DNA of 64,000 bases from CAKVLG01 sp045637805 (GTDB lineage Bacteria > Bacillota > Clostridia > Christensenellales > UBA1242). How positions within the stretch are numbered: the first letter of the stretch is position 1; each line of letters opens with the position of its first letter. This document shows, one piece after another, positions 8,589 through 17,660 of this stretch. Location: NCBI GenBank assembly GCA_045637805.1, contig JAZUAE010000014.1:62001-126000 (forward strand). Reading direction: 5' to 3'. Made by a program: the position numbers and the translations under genes. Below the pieces are notes generated by a model. That model worked only from the letters and a program-made list of their open reading frames with translations. It was not told where the DNA came from and did no database searches.

Positions 8589-11500
8589 TTTTTCACATTT
8601 ACATTTACATACTGAATATAGTTTGCTCGATGGTGCCGCAAGAATAAAAAAAGTTACCAAGGTGGCAAAAGAGATGGGAATGCCAGGTATTGCTATTACT
8701 GACCATGGTAATATGTATGGTGTTGTTCAGTTCTATAACGCCTGTGTTGACCTTGACAAAGACTATTTTAAGGAGCATGGTCAACCGATTGTAAAACCTA
8801 TTATCGGTTGTGAATTTTATATTTGTAATGATATCAATGTCAAAAGTGGTAGGGGTGAGTTTAATCACTTAGTTTTACTTGCAAAAGATGATGTTGGATA
8901 CAACAATCTCTGTCTGCTCAACACCATAGCCTTTTGTGATGGATTTTATTACAAGCCAAGAATAGATTATAAAACTCTTGAAGCGCATCATGAAGGGTTA
9001 GTGTGTCTTTCTGCGTGTATCGCTGGTGATGTGCCTCAAGCAATTCTTAGACGTGAATTTGACGAGGCTGAAAGACTTATTTTGTGGTATAAATCACTTT
9101 TTGGTGATGATTATTATTTTGAAATTCAAAATCATAACCTTGAAGAACAAATTGTTGTAAATGAAAAGTTACATGAATATGGAAAGAAATATGGTATTAA
9201 ATTAGTTGCAACTAATGACGTACATTATATTTATAAAGAAGATGCCGTAACACAAGATGTTTTACTTTGTGTGCAAACAGGTAAAACTTATGATGATCCT
9301 GACAGATGGCGTTTTGATGGGGATCAATTCTATTTTAAATCAGAAGAAGAAATGGCAAAGGTCTTTCCAAACGATTTAGAGGCTTTGGAAAATACAAAAG
9401 AGATTGTAGATAAGTGCAATTACAAGTTTGTATTTGGACAATATATGTATCCTAAATATATTCCGGTAACAGGTCAAACACCTGAGAATTATATGCGCGA
9501 TTTAGTTGAGGCTGGTTTAAAGAAAAAATATTCGAAAGAAACTGATGAAATTCGTGAAAGAATTGAATACGAGTTTAATACTATTAAAAAACTTGGATAT
9601 ATTGAGTATTATTTAATTGTTTGGGATTACATAAATGCTGCAAGAGAAAAAGGTATTTCTGTTGGTCCTGGACGTGGTAGTGGTGTAGGATCAATTATTG
9701 CTTATTTAATTGGAATAACTGATGTGGATCCTATAAAATATGGCTTATTCTTTGAAAGATTTTTAAACCCAGAACGTGTTAGTGCTCCCGATTTTGACGT
9801 TGACTTCCAAGACAACAGACGTGATGAGGTTTTTGATTACGTTAAAGAAAAATATGGTGAAGGAAAGGTTGCAAAAATTATAACTTTTGGCACCATGGCT
9901 GCAAAGAACGCAATCAAAGACGTTGCGAGAGTTTTACGTGTGCCTTATGCAGAGGTTGATAAGGTAACCAAAGCAATACCTAACAATGTAAAAAGGCCAA
10001 ATATTATTGCAAAGTGTTTTGGTTTGCATAGAAAAGAAGGTGAGCCTGACAATAGTATTCCTGAACTTGTTGAGATATATAATGCAAATCCTGATATAAA
10101 AAGGGTCGTTGATATAGCTGACAAACTAGAAGATAGTCCAAGACAAACGGGTATTCATGCCTGCGGTGTTATTATTGGTCGTGATATATTAGAAGAACAT
10201 ATACCTCTTGCAAAAAATGGTGATATTGTAACTACTCAATTTGTCGGTGGCGAACTTGAGACATTAGGCCATCTTAAAATGGACTTTTTAGGACTTTGTA
10301 ACTTGTCTGATATTCAACTTTGTATTAAATATGTTAAGGAAAATCATGGTGTTGACATTTCTTTTGATGGTTGCACTTATGATGATCAAAAAGTTTACGA
10401 ACTTATTTCAACTGGAAATACAAAGGGTATGTTCCAGATTGAAAGTCCTGGCTTCCAAAAATTCTTAAAGGAATTAAAACCAAACTGCTTGGAAGATATT
10501 ATAGCGGGTGTTAGCTTGTATCGTCCAGGTCCTATGGATAGTATTCCAGACTTTATTCACAATAAGCACAATCCACAAGATATTAAATATATAAGCCCGG
10601 TTATGGAACCGATTTTAAACGTCACATATGGTTGTATAGTTTACCAAGAGCAGGTTATGAAAATTGTTCAAGAACTTGCTGGATACACTCTAGGTAGAGC
10701 GGATAGTGTGCGTAAGTACATGGGTAAGAAAAAATTAAAAGAACTTCAAGCTGAAAGACAAGTTTTCTTATACGGCTGTCCAGCAAAAGATGGAAAACCT
10801 GCTGTAGATGGTGTTATTAAGCGTGGCGTTGATGAGGCTGTTGCTAATAAACTATGGGACGAAATGGAAAAGTTTGGTTCGTATGCGTTTAACAAGTCTC
10901 ATGCTGCAGCATATTCAGTAGTAACTTATGAAACAGCTTATTTAAAGACATATTACGAATCAGAATTCTTAACTGCGCTATTAAATAACCGTATCACAAA
11001 ATCTGACGAAATTAAGAACTATGTAACTTATATTAAAAGCGAAAAAATTGAAGTTTTACCTCCAGACATAAATGAAAGTGAAACGTATTTTAAATGTCAA
11101 AAAGATGGAAAAATTAGATTTGGATTAGCTGCCCTTAAAAATGTTGGTATAGCAGTGGTTGAGTCAATAGTTGAAGAACGTAAGGCAAATGGCAAATTTA
11201 AAGATCTTGGCGACTTTTTCCAAAGAGTAGACACATCTCTTGTAAATAAAAGGAGTATTGAAAGTTTTATCTTAGCTGGTGCTTTTGATTGTTTTGGCTA
11301 TAAACGTAGTCAGCTTATGGCGGTTTATGATACAGCACTAAACTGTGCAATTAAAGATAAAAAATCAAGATTAGCAGGTCAATTTTCTATGTTTGGTGAT
11401 TTGCTTGCAAATGATGAATCTATAAAAATTGATTATCCAAATATTAATGAATATGATTTAAGATTTAAGCTTAAAAAAGAAAAGGAAACGCTTGGAACAT

Positions 11501-12174
11501 ACATAAGTGGTCACCCTCTTGATGATTACATTGAAAAGGTGAATACTTTTAACTTCAACTCAAGTATGATTGAAGAAATTTCTGACACTGAAGCTGTCGA
11601 AGAAATTGATGGGGAAGAGCATCAAAATGTCGTTAGTGATTTGCAGGACGGTATGAATGTGGTTTGTGGTGGTATTGTTTCTGACGTTCATAAGATGTTT
11701 ACAAAGAATGGAAACAAGCCTATGGCAGTTATCGCAGTTGAAGATCTTTATGGAACATTTGAGGTTATGCTATTTAACAAGATGTATGAAAAGGTTAGAA
11801 ATGAATTAGCTGAAGATGTAATGCTTACTGTTAAAGGACACTTATCTCTACGTGATGGACAAAAACCTATCATTATTGCAGATAGTATTGAGTTTTGGAA
11901 TGATGATAAATCAGCTGCGGAAAATATGGGAAAACCTATTGAAGTGGCAACTAATGCTATAAAAACAAAAAAACTTTATTTGCAATTTGATATACAAAAT
12001 GAAAATTTAAAAAATGAAGTATTGTCTGTATTAAAAAGTTATAGTGGTATCACTCCAGTGTTTGTACAATGGAATAAAAAATTGTATAATATAAATGTAT
12101 TTACAGAATATAATAAGAACTTACAAATTGAACTTGCTTCTATTATAGGGGATAATAACATAAAGTTTATTTAG
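8581..12174 (+). CDS. dnaE: DNA polymerase III subunit alpha (DnaE type)
   Basis: A 1197-residue replicative polymerase. An N-terminal PHP domain (HLHLHTEYSLLDGAARI, AITDHGNMYG) is followed by the palm with GPGRGSGVGS and the catalytic PDFDVDFQD, then the beta-binding region and a C-terminal OB fold (NVVCGGIVSDVHK). There is no 3'-5' exonuclease insert, so it is DnaE and not PolC. Length is typical of DnaE1. It lies between whiA and pfkA, an arrangement common in Clostridia, and its start overlaps whiA. Confidence 0.97.
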   Translation: MGNFSHLHLHTEYSLLDGAARIKKVTKVAKEMGMPGIAITDHGNMYGVVQFYNACVDLDKDYFKEHGQPIVKPIIGCEFYICNDINVKSGRGEFNHLVLLAKDDVGYNNLCLLNTIAFCDGFYYKPRIDYKTLEAHHEGLVCLSACIAGDVPQAILRREFDEAERLILWYKSLFGDDYYFEIQNHNLEEQIVVNEKLHEYGKKYGIKLVATNDVHYIYKEDAVTQDVLLCVQTGKTYDDPDRWRFDGDQFYFKSEEEMAKVFPNDLEALENTKEIVDKCNYKFVFGQYMYPKYIPVTGQTPENYMRDLVEAGLKKKYSKETDEIRERIEYEFNTIKKLGYIEYYLIVWDYINAAREKGISVGPGRGSGVGSIIAYLIGITDVDPIKYGLFFERFLNPERVSAPDFDVDFQDNRRDEVFDYVKEKYGEGKVAKIITFGTMAAKNAIKDVARVLRVPYAEVDKVTKAIPNNVKRPNIIAKCFGLHRKEGEPDNSIPELVEIYNANPDIKRVVDIADKLEDSPRQTGIHACGVIIGRDILEEHIPLAKNGDIVTTQFVGGELETLGHLKMDFLGLCNLSDIQLCIKYVKENHGVDISFDGCTYDDQKVYELISTGNTKGMFQIESPGFQKFLKELKPNCLEDIIAGVSLYRPGPMDSIPDFIHNKHNPQDIKYISPVMEPILNVTYGCIVYQEQVMKIVQELAGYTLGRADSVRKYMGKKKLKELQAERQVFLYGCPAKDGKPAVDGVIKRGVDEAVANKLWDEMEKFGSYAFNKSHAAAYSVVTYETAYLKTYYESEFLTALLNNRITKSDEIKNYVTYIKSEKIEVLPPDINESETYFKCQKDGKIRFGLAALKNVGIAVVESIVEERKANGKFKDLGDFFQRVDTSLVNKRSIESFILAGAFDCFGYKRSQLMAVYDTALNCAIKDKKSRLAGQFSMFGDLLANDESIKIDYPNINEYDLRFKLKKEKETLGTYISGHPLDDYIEKVNTFNFNSSMIEEISDTEAVEEIDGEEHQNVVSDLQDGMNVVCGGIVSDVHKMFTKNGNKPMAVIAVEDLYGTFEVMLFNKMYEKVRNELAEDVMLTVKGHLSLRDGQKPIIIADSIEFWNDDKSAAENMGKPIEVATNAIKTKKLYLQFDIQNENLKNEVLSVLKSYSGITPVFVQWNKKLYNINVFTEYNKNLQIELASIIGDNNIKFI

Positions 12175-12183
12175 GGGGAAACT

Positions 12184-13143
12184 ATGAAAAAGATAGCTAT
12201 ACTCACCAGTGGCGGCGATGCTCCTGGTATGAATGCTTGTATAAGAAGTATTGTGAGATACGCAACTACTAAAAATATTGAAGTGTTAGGTTTCAAAAGA
12301 GGATATCAAGGCTTAATTGAAAACGATTTTGAAGTATTAAATTTTAGAAGCGTTGGTAATATCTTGCAGCTTGGTGGGACCATTCTTAAAACTAGTCGAT
12401 CAGAAGAATTTATGACGGAAAATGGATATAAAAAAGCGTTGGCTAATTTAAGGAAAAACAAGATTGAAGGTCTTATTGTTATAGGTGGCGATGGTTCATA
12501 TAAAGGTGCAGAAAAATTAGCAGATTCTGGTGTTAAAGTTATTGCAATTCCAGCTTCTATCGATAACGATTTATATTATACCGATTATACAATAGGTTTT
12601 GATTCGGCCGTAAATACCATAATAGAATTAACAAATAATGTAAGAGATACATCTCTTTCTCATGATAGAATTAGTGTAATAGAAGTTATGGGTGCTGGTT
12701 GCGGTGATATTGCATTGAATGTTGGTATTGCTTGTGGTGCAGATCAAATACTAGTACCTGAAGTAAAAGTTGATTTAAATGAAGTTTATAGAAACATTAA
12801 ATCTCATTATGAAAATGGCAAAAAATTTAGTATTATAATTGTTAATGAAAAATTTGCCACAGCAGAAGAAATATCGTCAGACTTACAAAATAAGGTTGGA
12901 TTAGAGTCAAGACCTCTTGTTGTGGGGCATATTCAAAGAGGTGGTAGCCCTTCAAGGATAGATAGAATTTTGGCAACAAAATTTGGCGTCTATGCTGTTG
13001 ATTTGTTGAAAAACGGTGAAACGAATAAAGCTATCGGTGTAAAAGCACAAAAATTAATTACCACTGATATTGAAAAAGCACTAAAAGGCAATAGAAAGTT
13101 TGATATTGAAGCCTATCGTTTAGCCCACAGTTTAACGTATTAA
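12184..13143 (+). CDS. pfkA: ATP-dependent 6-phosphofructokinase
   Basis: A 319-residue glycolytic enzyme that phosphorylates fructose-6-phosphate. Signatures: SGGDAPGMNACIR (ATP binding), GGDGSYKGAEKLA, the catalytic PASIDNDLYYTDYTIGFDSA, and VVGHIQRGGSPSRIDR for the effector/substrate site. The GGDG (not GGDD) motif supports ATP, not pyrophosphate, as phosphate donor. Length matches the bacterial PFK. It follows dnaE by nine bases with an AGGGGG ribosome site, so the two are probably co-transcribed, and it ends in a strong terminator. Confidence 0.97.
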   Translation: MKKIAILTSGGDAPGMNACIRSIVRYATTKNIEVLGFKRGYQGLIENDFEVLNFRSVGNILQLGGTILKTSRSEEFMTENGYKKALANLRKNKIEGLIVIGGDGSYKGAEKLADSGVKVIAIPASIDNDLYYTDYTIGFDSAVNTIIELTNNVRDTSLSHDRISVIEVMGAGCGDIALNVGIACGADQILVPEVKVDLNEVYRNIKSHYENGKKFSIIIVNEKFATAEEISSDLQNKVGLESRPLVVGHIQRGGSPSRIDRILATKFGVYAVDLLKNGETNKAIGVKAQKLITTDIEKALKGNRKFDIEAYRLAHSLTY

Positions 13144-13173
13144 TGTAAAAAACGTTTAAAATTTTACAAATAA

Positions 13174-13205
13174 AAAGAAACCACAATTTGTGGTTTCTTT
13201 TTTAA
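13174..13205. terminator. Bidirectional terminator between pfkA and the cysteine-rich peptide gene
   Basis: A perfect 12-base stem (13174-13185 with 13189-13200) and a three-base loop has T residues on its right and A residues on its left. It can therefore end pfkA on the plus strand and the peptide operon on the minus strand. The peptide stop codon touches the right edge. Confidence 0.85.
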
Positions 13206-13363
13206 TAATCTTTACTGCAGTAACAGTTGTCGCAACTGCATTCTCTATCGCAACTACAATCACGACTATAACAGCAACAAGGTGGATCATCATTTCTACC
13301 GATTTTATAAATAGATGTTGCACCAACAGCTGCAAGATTTAAGGCTGGTCTAATTATTTTCAT
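13202..13363 (-). CDS. Cysteine-rich RiPP precursor peptide candidate
   Basis: A 53-residue ORF just after the radical SAM gene, 13 bases from its stop, with a strong GGAGGAG ribosome site. The first half looks like a leader (MKIIRPALNLAAVGATSIYK, then IGRNDDPP). The second half packs nine cysteines into about 24 residues in the pattern CCC-x4-C-x-C-x3-C-x-C-x2-C-x-C, ending SKDY. Position and composition fit the substrate of the neighbouring SPASM maturase, which could form thioether (sactipeptide or ranthipeptide) links. It has more cysteines than SCIFF peptides. It may relate to the cysteine-rich Clo7bot-type peptides with CcpM maturases, which I cannot confirm. No peptidase or exporter is adjacent. 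Confidence 0.8.
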   Translation of the reverse strand: MKIIRPALNLAAVGATSIYKIGRNDDPPCCCYSRDCSCDRECSCDNCYCSKDY

Positions 13364-13376
13364 ATAGCTCTCCTCC

Positions 13377-14663
13377 TTACTTTATATATTGTCTCATAGA
13401 ATTGATTATATTGTCAATTGTATATTCACAATTATAGTGATTTTTATTTAGAAATCTTGCATTTGGACAACCACCAAGACAAATAGGGAATAATTTGCAT
13501 TTTTTACATTTGTCATGTATAGGTTGTTCCATAAAGTCTAACATTGCCTTATTAAAATATAAACCATTTTGAATATCTCCGATAACTCTATCTTTTAGTC
13601 CAAAATCGTGTTCACATTTGTATATTTCGCCAAGAGGACCTATACATAAGCTATTAATTGTAAATTGATTACACCAAATTTCCTTTGGCATAATTCTTTT
13701 TGGTTTTTGGTTTAACCAACTATTAAAGCTATCATCTGCATTTTCAAACTCTGCAATGGATAAATAGTTCAAAGTTTTACATGATCCAAACAATTTGCCA
13801 AGATAGAAGGAAATATTACCATCAATAAATCTAGGATCGTTTTTGAATTCTGATACAAGAGCTCGTGCATCATCTATATTATCTTTATCAACATTAATAC
13901 GTAAAGACAAATGTATGTTTTTATCACTTTCAGAAGCATGTTTTAATAAATTGAAAATATTAGATTTTGTAACATGATAAGCTTCAGGAATGGTTTTCTT
14001 TCTAGCACAGTAATTGTCACACGTTCCATCGAATGTTATTTGATATTCAGTTATTTTTAACTTATCAGTAATGGTTGGTATAATTTCTTCCTTTAGAAAA
14101 AAACCATTAGTTGTCATTTTGCTTCTATATTTTATATTGTTATCTGCACAAAGTTGTATAAGTTTTTCAGAAAGGGGGATAATGCAGTCTTTGTATGCAA
14201 GTAAAGGCTCTCCACCAAACCATGAAACATTTAGTTGCTTTAAATTAGGGTTTATTTTAATATAATTATCCACATAAGAAACAATATTATTGATGGTATC
14301 ACAATTCATGGCAGAATATTTTTCATTGTTTTCTTCAAAACAATAGACGCATCTGTAATTACATTGTAATGTTGGTGAGATAATTAAATTTAAAAATTCA
14401 TTATTTAATTTATATTGTAGTTGTTTTTGTTTAAATACTATTTGATTAAATTCATCTAAATCTTTATGAACAATAATGCCATTAGAAAGTAGGTCATTGA
14501 AAATATTAGGGCAGGTATTTTCGTTAATTTCTTGATTTTGTAATTGGTTTAATATGTCGTTTTCGAGATTGACAATGGCATCACTTTTTGAGTTCCATAT
14601 GTAAGTGGTTCCATCATCGCAGTCTTTTATAGGAATATTATAAAAAGAATATTTGTACATCAT
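13377..14663 (-). CDS. Radical SAM/SPASM peptide maturase
   Basis: A 428-residue radical SAM enzyme. The cluster-binding CX3CX2C motif is C101, C105 and C108 (CNYRCVYCFEE), followed by SWFGGEPLL and MTTNGF. The C-terminal SPASM domain, which binds auxiliary Fe-S clusters, is visible as CIGPLGEIYKCEHDFG and then CKKCKLFPICLGGCPNARF with a final Cys. The N-terminal 80 residues resemble the peptide-recognition part of such enzymes. Start ATG (MM) lies 8 bases after GAGGAG. The enzyme has its own promoter and is followed at once by the cysteine-rich peptide, the expected substrate. Related anaerobic sulfatase maturases share this fold, but no sulfatase is nearby. Confidence 0.9.
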   Translation of the reverse strand: MMYKYSFYNIPIKDCDDGTTYIWNSKSDAIVNLENDILNQLQNQEINENTCPNIFNDLLSNGIIVHKDLDEFNQIVFKQKQLQYKLNNEFLNLIISPTLQCNYRCVYCFEENNEKYSAMNCDTINNIVSYVDNYIKINPNLKQLNVSWFGGEPLLAYKDCIIPLSEKLIQLCADNNIKYRSKMTTNGFFLKEEIIPTITDKLKITEYQITFDGTCDNYCARKKTIPEAYHVTKSNIFNLLKHASESDKNIHLSLRINVDKDNIDDARALVSEFKNDPRFIDGNISFYLGKLFGSCKTLNYLSIAEFENADDSFNSWLNQKPKRIMPKEIWCNQFTINSLCIGPLGEIYKCEHDFGLKDRVIGDIQNGLYFNKAMLDFMEQPIHDKCKKCKLFPICLGGCPNARFLNKNHYNCEYTIDNIINSMRQYIK

Positions 14664-14692
14664 ATTATTTTCTCCTCAAACTGTATAAGATA

Positions 14693-14722
14693 TTTATATC
14701 ATACATAAAAAAGAAGTGTCAA
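14693..14722 (-). promoter_or_regulatory. Promoter of the radical SAM-peptide operon
   Basis: On the minus strand, TTGACA (14717-14722) and TATAAA (14693-14698) are 18 bases apart. They sit between the terminator of the ABC importer and the maturase start, so the two operons are transcribed separately. Confidence 0.7.
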
Positions 14723-14723
14723 T

Positions 14724-14763
14724 GAAAAAAATAGCCAAAGATTTTGTCTTTGGCTAATTTTTT
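14724..14763. terminator. Terminator of the ABC importer operon
   Basis: A ten-base perfect stem (TAGCCAAAGA / TCTTTGGCTA, arms 14732-14741 and 14747-14756) has T-runs on both strands. On the minus strand it directly follows the permease stop. Confidence 0.85.
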
Positions 14764-15568
14764 ATAAGTTACGCTTTTTATTTATATATCTTTCAATTAA
14801 TGCAATTAGTCCATACATGACTCCAGCAAGTACACAAAGTACAACTATTGATGTCATAACAAGATCTAGTTTAAACACTTGTCCACCATAAACAATTAGA
14901 TATCCGAGTCCGGCTTTACTTGAAAGATATTCTCCCATTATAACTCCGACCCAGCTCATGCCAACATTTATTTTTAGTACACTTATAAAATTTGGTAAGG
15001 TCGCTGGTATTATTAGGTGTGTTAATACTTGCATATTGTTTGCACCCATGGTTTTTAAAAGTTTCTTTTTTTCTTCATCAACTTCTAAGAATCCATTTAG
15101 CAAAGAAATCGTTGTGATTACAATACAAATGAGAATTCCCATTGTTACGGTCGCTTTTGTGCCGATTCCCACCCATACAATAATCAATGGACCTAGTGCA
15201 ATTTTTGGTAAGCTATTAAGTATTATAAGGTATGGTTCTAGGACACGTCTTACTGCTGGAATAAGATATAAAATTATTGCTATTAGTGCGCCAAGCAAAG
15301 AACTGATTAGAAAAGCCAGTATAGTTTCATAGAGTGTTACACCCATGTGCTGCCAAAGAGTTCCTTCACTAACTAAATCTATAAAAGTGTTAACGATACG
15401 GCTTGGTGAACTAATTAAAAATGGATCCACTATTTGTAAATATGCAATAAGCTCCCATATACCGATTAGTGATATTAAAAGCAATATTCTAAAAAACTGC
15501 ACAAAGAATGAATTTCTTTTTAGCTTATTCAAATATTTTTTATGAGAGAATGAATAATTCTTTTTCAT
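14762..15568 (-). CDS. ABC importer permease (SsuC/TauC/ThiX type)
   Basis: About 268 residues with six predicted membrane segments and the EAA-type cytoplasmic loop (NGFLEVDEEKKKLLKTMGANN) that docks to the ATPase. It belongs to the BPD-type permeases of nitrate/sulfonate/taurine and pyrimidine-precursor importers. The start at 15568 forms an ATGA overlap with the ATPase stop and has GGGAGG upstream; an in-frame ATG 15 bases further upstream lies inside the ATPase gene and is less likely. It is the last gene of a three-gene operon. Substrate not determined. Confidence 0.9.
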   Translation of the reverse strand: MKKNYSFSHKKYLNKLKRNSFFVQFFRILLLISLIGIWELIAYLQIVDPFLISSPSRIVNTFIDLVSEGTLWQHMGVTLYETILAFLISSLLGALIAIILYLIPAVRRVLEPYLIILNSLPKIALGPLIIVWVGIGTKATVTMGILICIVITTISLLNGFLEVDEEKKKLLKTMGANNMQVLTHLIIPATLPNFISVLKINVGMSWVGVIMGEYLSSKAGLGYLIVYGGQVFKLDLVMTSIVVLCVLAGVMYGLIALIERYINKKRNL

Positions 15569-16320
15569 TGTAGTTCCTCCCATACCTGATTAAAGTATTC
15601 ATGAAATACGGGTGTTTTTCTTCGTTCAAAAGGTGTTAATTCTTTTGGAAAGTCCAACCGAATATTTGTTTTTACTTTGCCTGGAGATTTTGTAAGAACA
15701 ATTATTCTATCACTCATACATATTGCTTCTGCAATATCATGAGTTACAAGAATTGCGGATTTTTCTTCAGACTTTATTATGTCATAAACATCGTTTTGTA
15801 CGCTGAGTCTTGTTTGATAGTCTAGCGCACTGAAAGGTTCATCTAAAAGCAAAATTTTAGGTCTTGTTGCGAGAGTACGAATAAGTGCAATTCTTTGTCG
15901 CATTCCTCCAGATAATTCTCTTGGGTAATGATTTAAAAATTTGCCAAGTCCATACTTGTTTGCAAGGTTGATTGCATAGTTTTTGGCTTCAGGTGTTAAT
16001 TTTTTCTGAATTTTTAGTCCAAGTGTTATATTGTTTGTGTTGTTAATCCAGTCAAATAGATTATCTCTTTGAAACATATAACCAACATTTGATGATATTT
16101 TATCTATTTTTTTATTTTCCAGTAAAATTTCACCCTCAGTTGGTTTTAGTAATCCAGCGATAAGCGAAAGAATTGTTGTTTTTCCACAGCCCGATGGACC
16201 AACTATGCTTACAAACTCGTTTTTTTCTATGTCTAAATTAAGTTTAGTTAAAGCAAGTGTTTCATTTGCCTTAGTATGATATACAAACTTAACGTTTTTT
16301 ATATCAAGAGTTTTTTCCAT
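15565..16320 (-). CDS. ABC importer ATP-binding protein (SsuB/TauB type)
   Basis: A 251-residue ABC ATPase with Walker A GPSGCGKT (around residue 40), the signature LSGGMRQRIAL, Walker B ILLLDEPFSALD and the switch histidine in AILVTHDIAEAI. It energises uptake through the adjacent permease. It lies between the binding protein and the permease, with an ATGA overlap to the permease. Family and order match nitrate/sulfonate/bicarbonate-type importers. Confidence 0.92.
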   Translation of the reverse strand: MEKTLDIKNVKFVYHTKANETLALTKLNLDIEKNEFVSIVGPSGCGKTTILSLIAGLLKPTEGEILLENKKIDKISSNVGYMFQRDNLFDWINNTNNITLGLKIQKKLTPEAKNYAINLANKYGLGKFLNHYPRELSGGMRQRIALIRTLATRPKILLLDEPFSALDYQTRLSVQNDVYDIIKSEEKSAILVTHDIAEAICMSDRIIVLTKSPGKVKTNIRLDFPKELTPFERRKTPVFHEYFNQVWEELQ

Positions 16321-16335
16321 AGTAATCTCCTAAGG

Positions 16336-17337
16336 TTATTTGTCAAAAGAGTATGCGAGCGAGTTATCAACTACTTTGTTGAAATCTACACGTGTTTCAA
16401 TAGTACCTGCATTCATCAAAACATCAAGTAAACGATTATAAGAAGACACGCTCATTGCAGGTGTTGCCATCCAAGCATCAATAGATTTGTAGCTTGCAAT
16501 AGAAGAAGCTAGCAATTCCTTACTTGTTGTATTGAAAGATGGATAGAGGGCTTCTGCGCCTTCAGCATCAGTGTGAGTCATAAGATAATCGTATCCTTTT
16601 TTTACTGCACGAAGAAAGCCCTTAGCTAGGTCTGCATTTTTGTTTAAGAAACTTGGTTTTGCTATAAAACAAGTATATGGAATATCTCCAGATTGTTCAC
16701 CAACAGAAGCTATGATATGACCTTTTCCAAGTGAGACATATTCTGAAGCAGTTGGTTCAAACATGGTACAAAAGTCTGCATCATTTTCTGGTGAATCAAA
16801 TACAGGAACCATCATATTGAATGCAGTAGAAGTGTCAAGTGTAATATTTGTGTTGTCAAATAAATTAACTTGATTTACAACCCATTCAAATGTCATTGCA
16901 GGAACTCCTCCAGCACGACCAGCAATTACTTTTTTATTTTGTAATGATGTCGCCCAGTTGAAATTATCTATAGGAGTTTTAGAAACAAGGAATGATCCAT
17001 CTTTTTTAGTTAACTGTCCAAAAACAACAGGACTTGATTTGCTTCCACCAGCCACAGCATAAACGACAGGTTCTGGACCAAGCAATGCTATATCTGCATT
17101 ACCAGATAATAGCGAAGCCATACCGGCATCGCTTCCGCCAGAGTTCGTTAATTCTATAGTGATTCCTTCTTCTTCCATGTAGCCTAAATTAATTGCTGCA
17201 TAGAGTGGGGCATAGAAAACACTATGTGTTGTTTCTGTAAGTCGCACTACGCCTGTTTTATTATTACAACCTACAAGTCCTAAAAAAGAAAAACAGACAA
17301 GTAGACACGTGAGCATATATGTTGCGATTTTTTTCAT
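16336..17337 (-). CDS. ABC importer substrate-binding lipoprotein (NMT1/SsuA-like)
   Basis: A 333-residue lipoprotein. The signal peptide ends in the lipobox LGLVGC, so it is anchored outside the membrane by Cys24. The mature protein shows NMT1/THI5-like and SsuA-like features: VFYAPLYAAINLGYMEEEGI, a GNADIALLGPEP strand-turn, and a VIAGRAGGVPAM segment. Such proteins bind sulfonates, nitrate, riboflavin or thiamine precursors. No THI-box or FMN riboswitch was seen upstream, so I do not assign a ligand. It is the first gene of the operon, with an AAGGAGG ribosome site. Confidence 0.87.
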   Translation of the reverse strand: MKKIATYMLTCLLVCFSFLGLVGCNNKTGVVRLTETTHSVFYAPLYAAINLGYMEEEGITIELTNSGGSDAGMASLLSGNADIALLGPEPVVYAVAGGSKSSPVVFGQLTKKDGSFLVSKTPIDNFNWATSLQNKKVIAGRAGGVPAMTFEWVVNQVNLFDNTNITLDTSTAFNMMVPVFDSPENDADFCTMFEPTASEYVSLGKGHIIASVGEQSGDIPYTCFIAKPSFLNKNADLAKGFLRAVKKGYDYLMTHTDAEGAEALYPSFNTTSKELLASSIASYKSIDAWMATPAMSVSSYNRLLDVLMNAGTIETRVDFNKVVDNSLAYSFDK

Positions 17338-17395
17338 TTTTATCCTCCTTTACTAGTGTATTTTATTCTTTAGGGTGAAAATTTGACAAAAACAC

Positions 17396-17424
17396 TTTCA
17401 TTTAAATGCAAAGCGTGTTATAAT
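17396..17424 (+). promoter_or_regulatory. Promoter of the small membrane protein-valS operon
   Basis: A consensus TATAAT at 17419-17424 is preceded by a weak -35 (TTTCAT at 17396-17401) with a 17-base spacer. A perfect TTGACA slightly further left is 30 bases from the -10 and cannot pair with it. Confidence 0.55.
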
Positions 17425-17440
17425 CATTGAAGGTGAAAAT

Positions 17441-17650
17441 ATGACAAGAGTGATTTTTGGTATAATTGCAATAATAGTTTTAGTTGCTGGCATTATTTTA
17501 GTATTTGGTGGTCCAGTTTTTTATCCTGAGAAGAAGTTTGAAGGAAATGAAAAACTTATGATTCGCAAACGAACTAAGTTAAAATTAATAGGGTATGTCG
17601 TCTGCCTCGTCGCGTTTTTAATAGGAATTATTTTAGGATCAATAAATTAA
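17441..17650 (+). CDS. Small two-helix membrane protein, hypothetical
   Basis: A 69-residue protein with two hydrophobic segments (about residues 4-26 and 48-67) joined by a basic loop (KKFEGNEKLMIRKRTKLK). I do not recognise the family. It has a GAAGG ribosome site and ends ten bases before valS, so it shares the valS transcript. No enzymatic motif. A role in the membrane is all that can be inferred. Confidence 0.65.
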   Translation: MTRVIFGIIAIIVLVAGIILVFGGPVFYPEKKFEGNEKLMIRKRTKLKLIGYVVCLVAFLIGIILGSIN

Positions 17651-17660
17651 GAGGTAGATT

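Noticed and set aside
14693..17337. ABC importer as exporter of the cysteine-rich peptide
   Set aside because: Its binding lipoprotein and permease type mark it as an importer, and a terminator plus a new promoter separate it from the RiPP operon.
17338..17440. Possible riboswitch controlling the ABC importer
   Set aside because: The region is short and lacks THI-box or FMN-type conserved segments; only promoter-like sequence and a ribosome site are visible.
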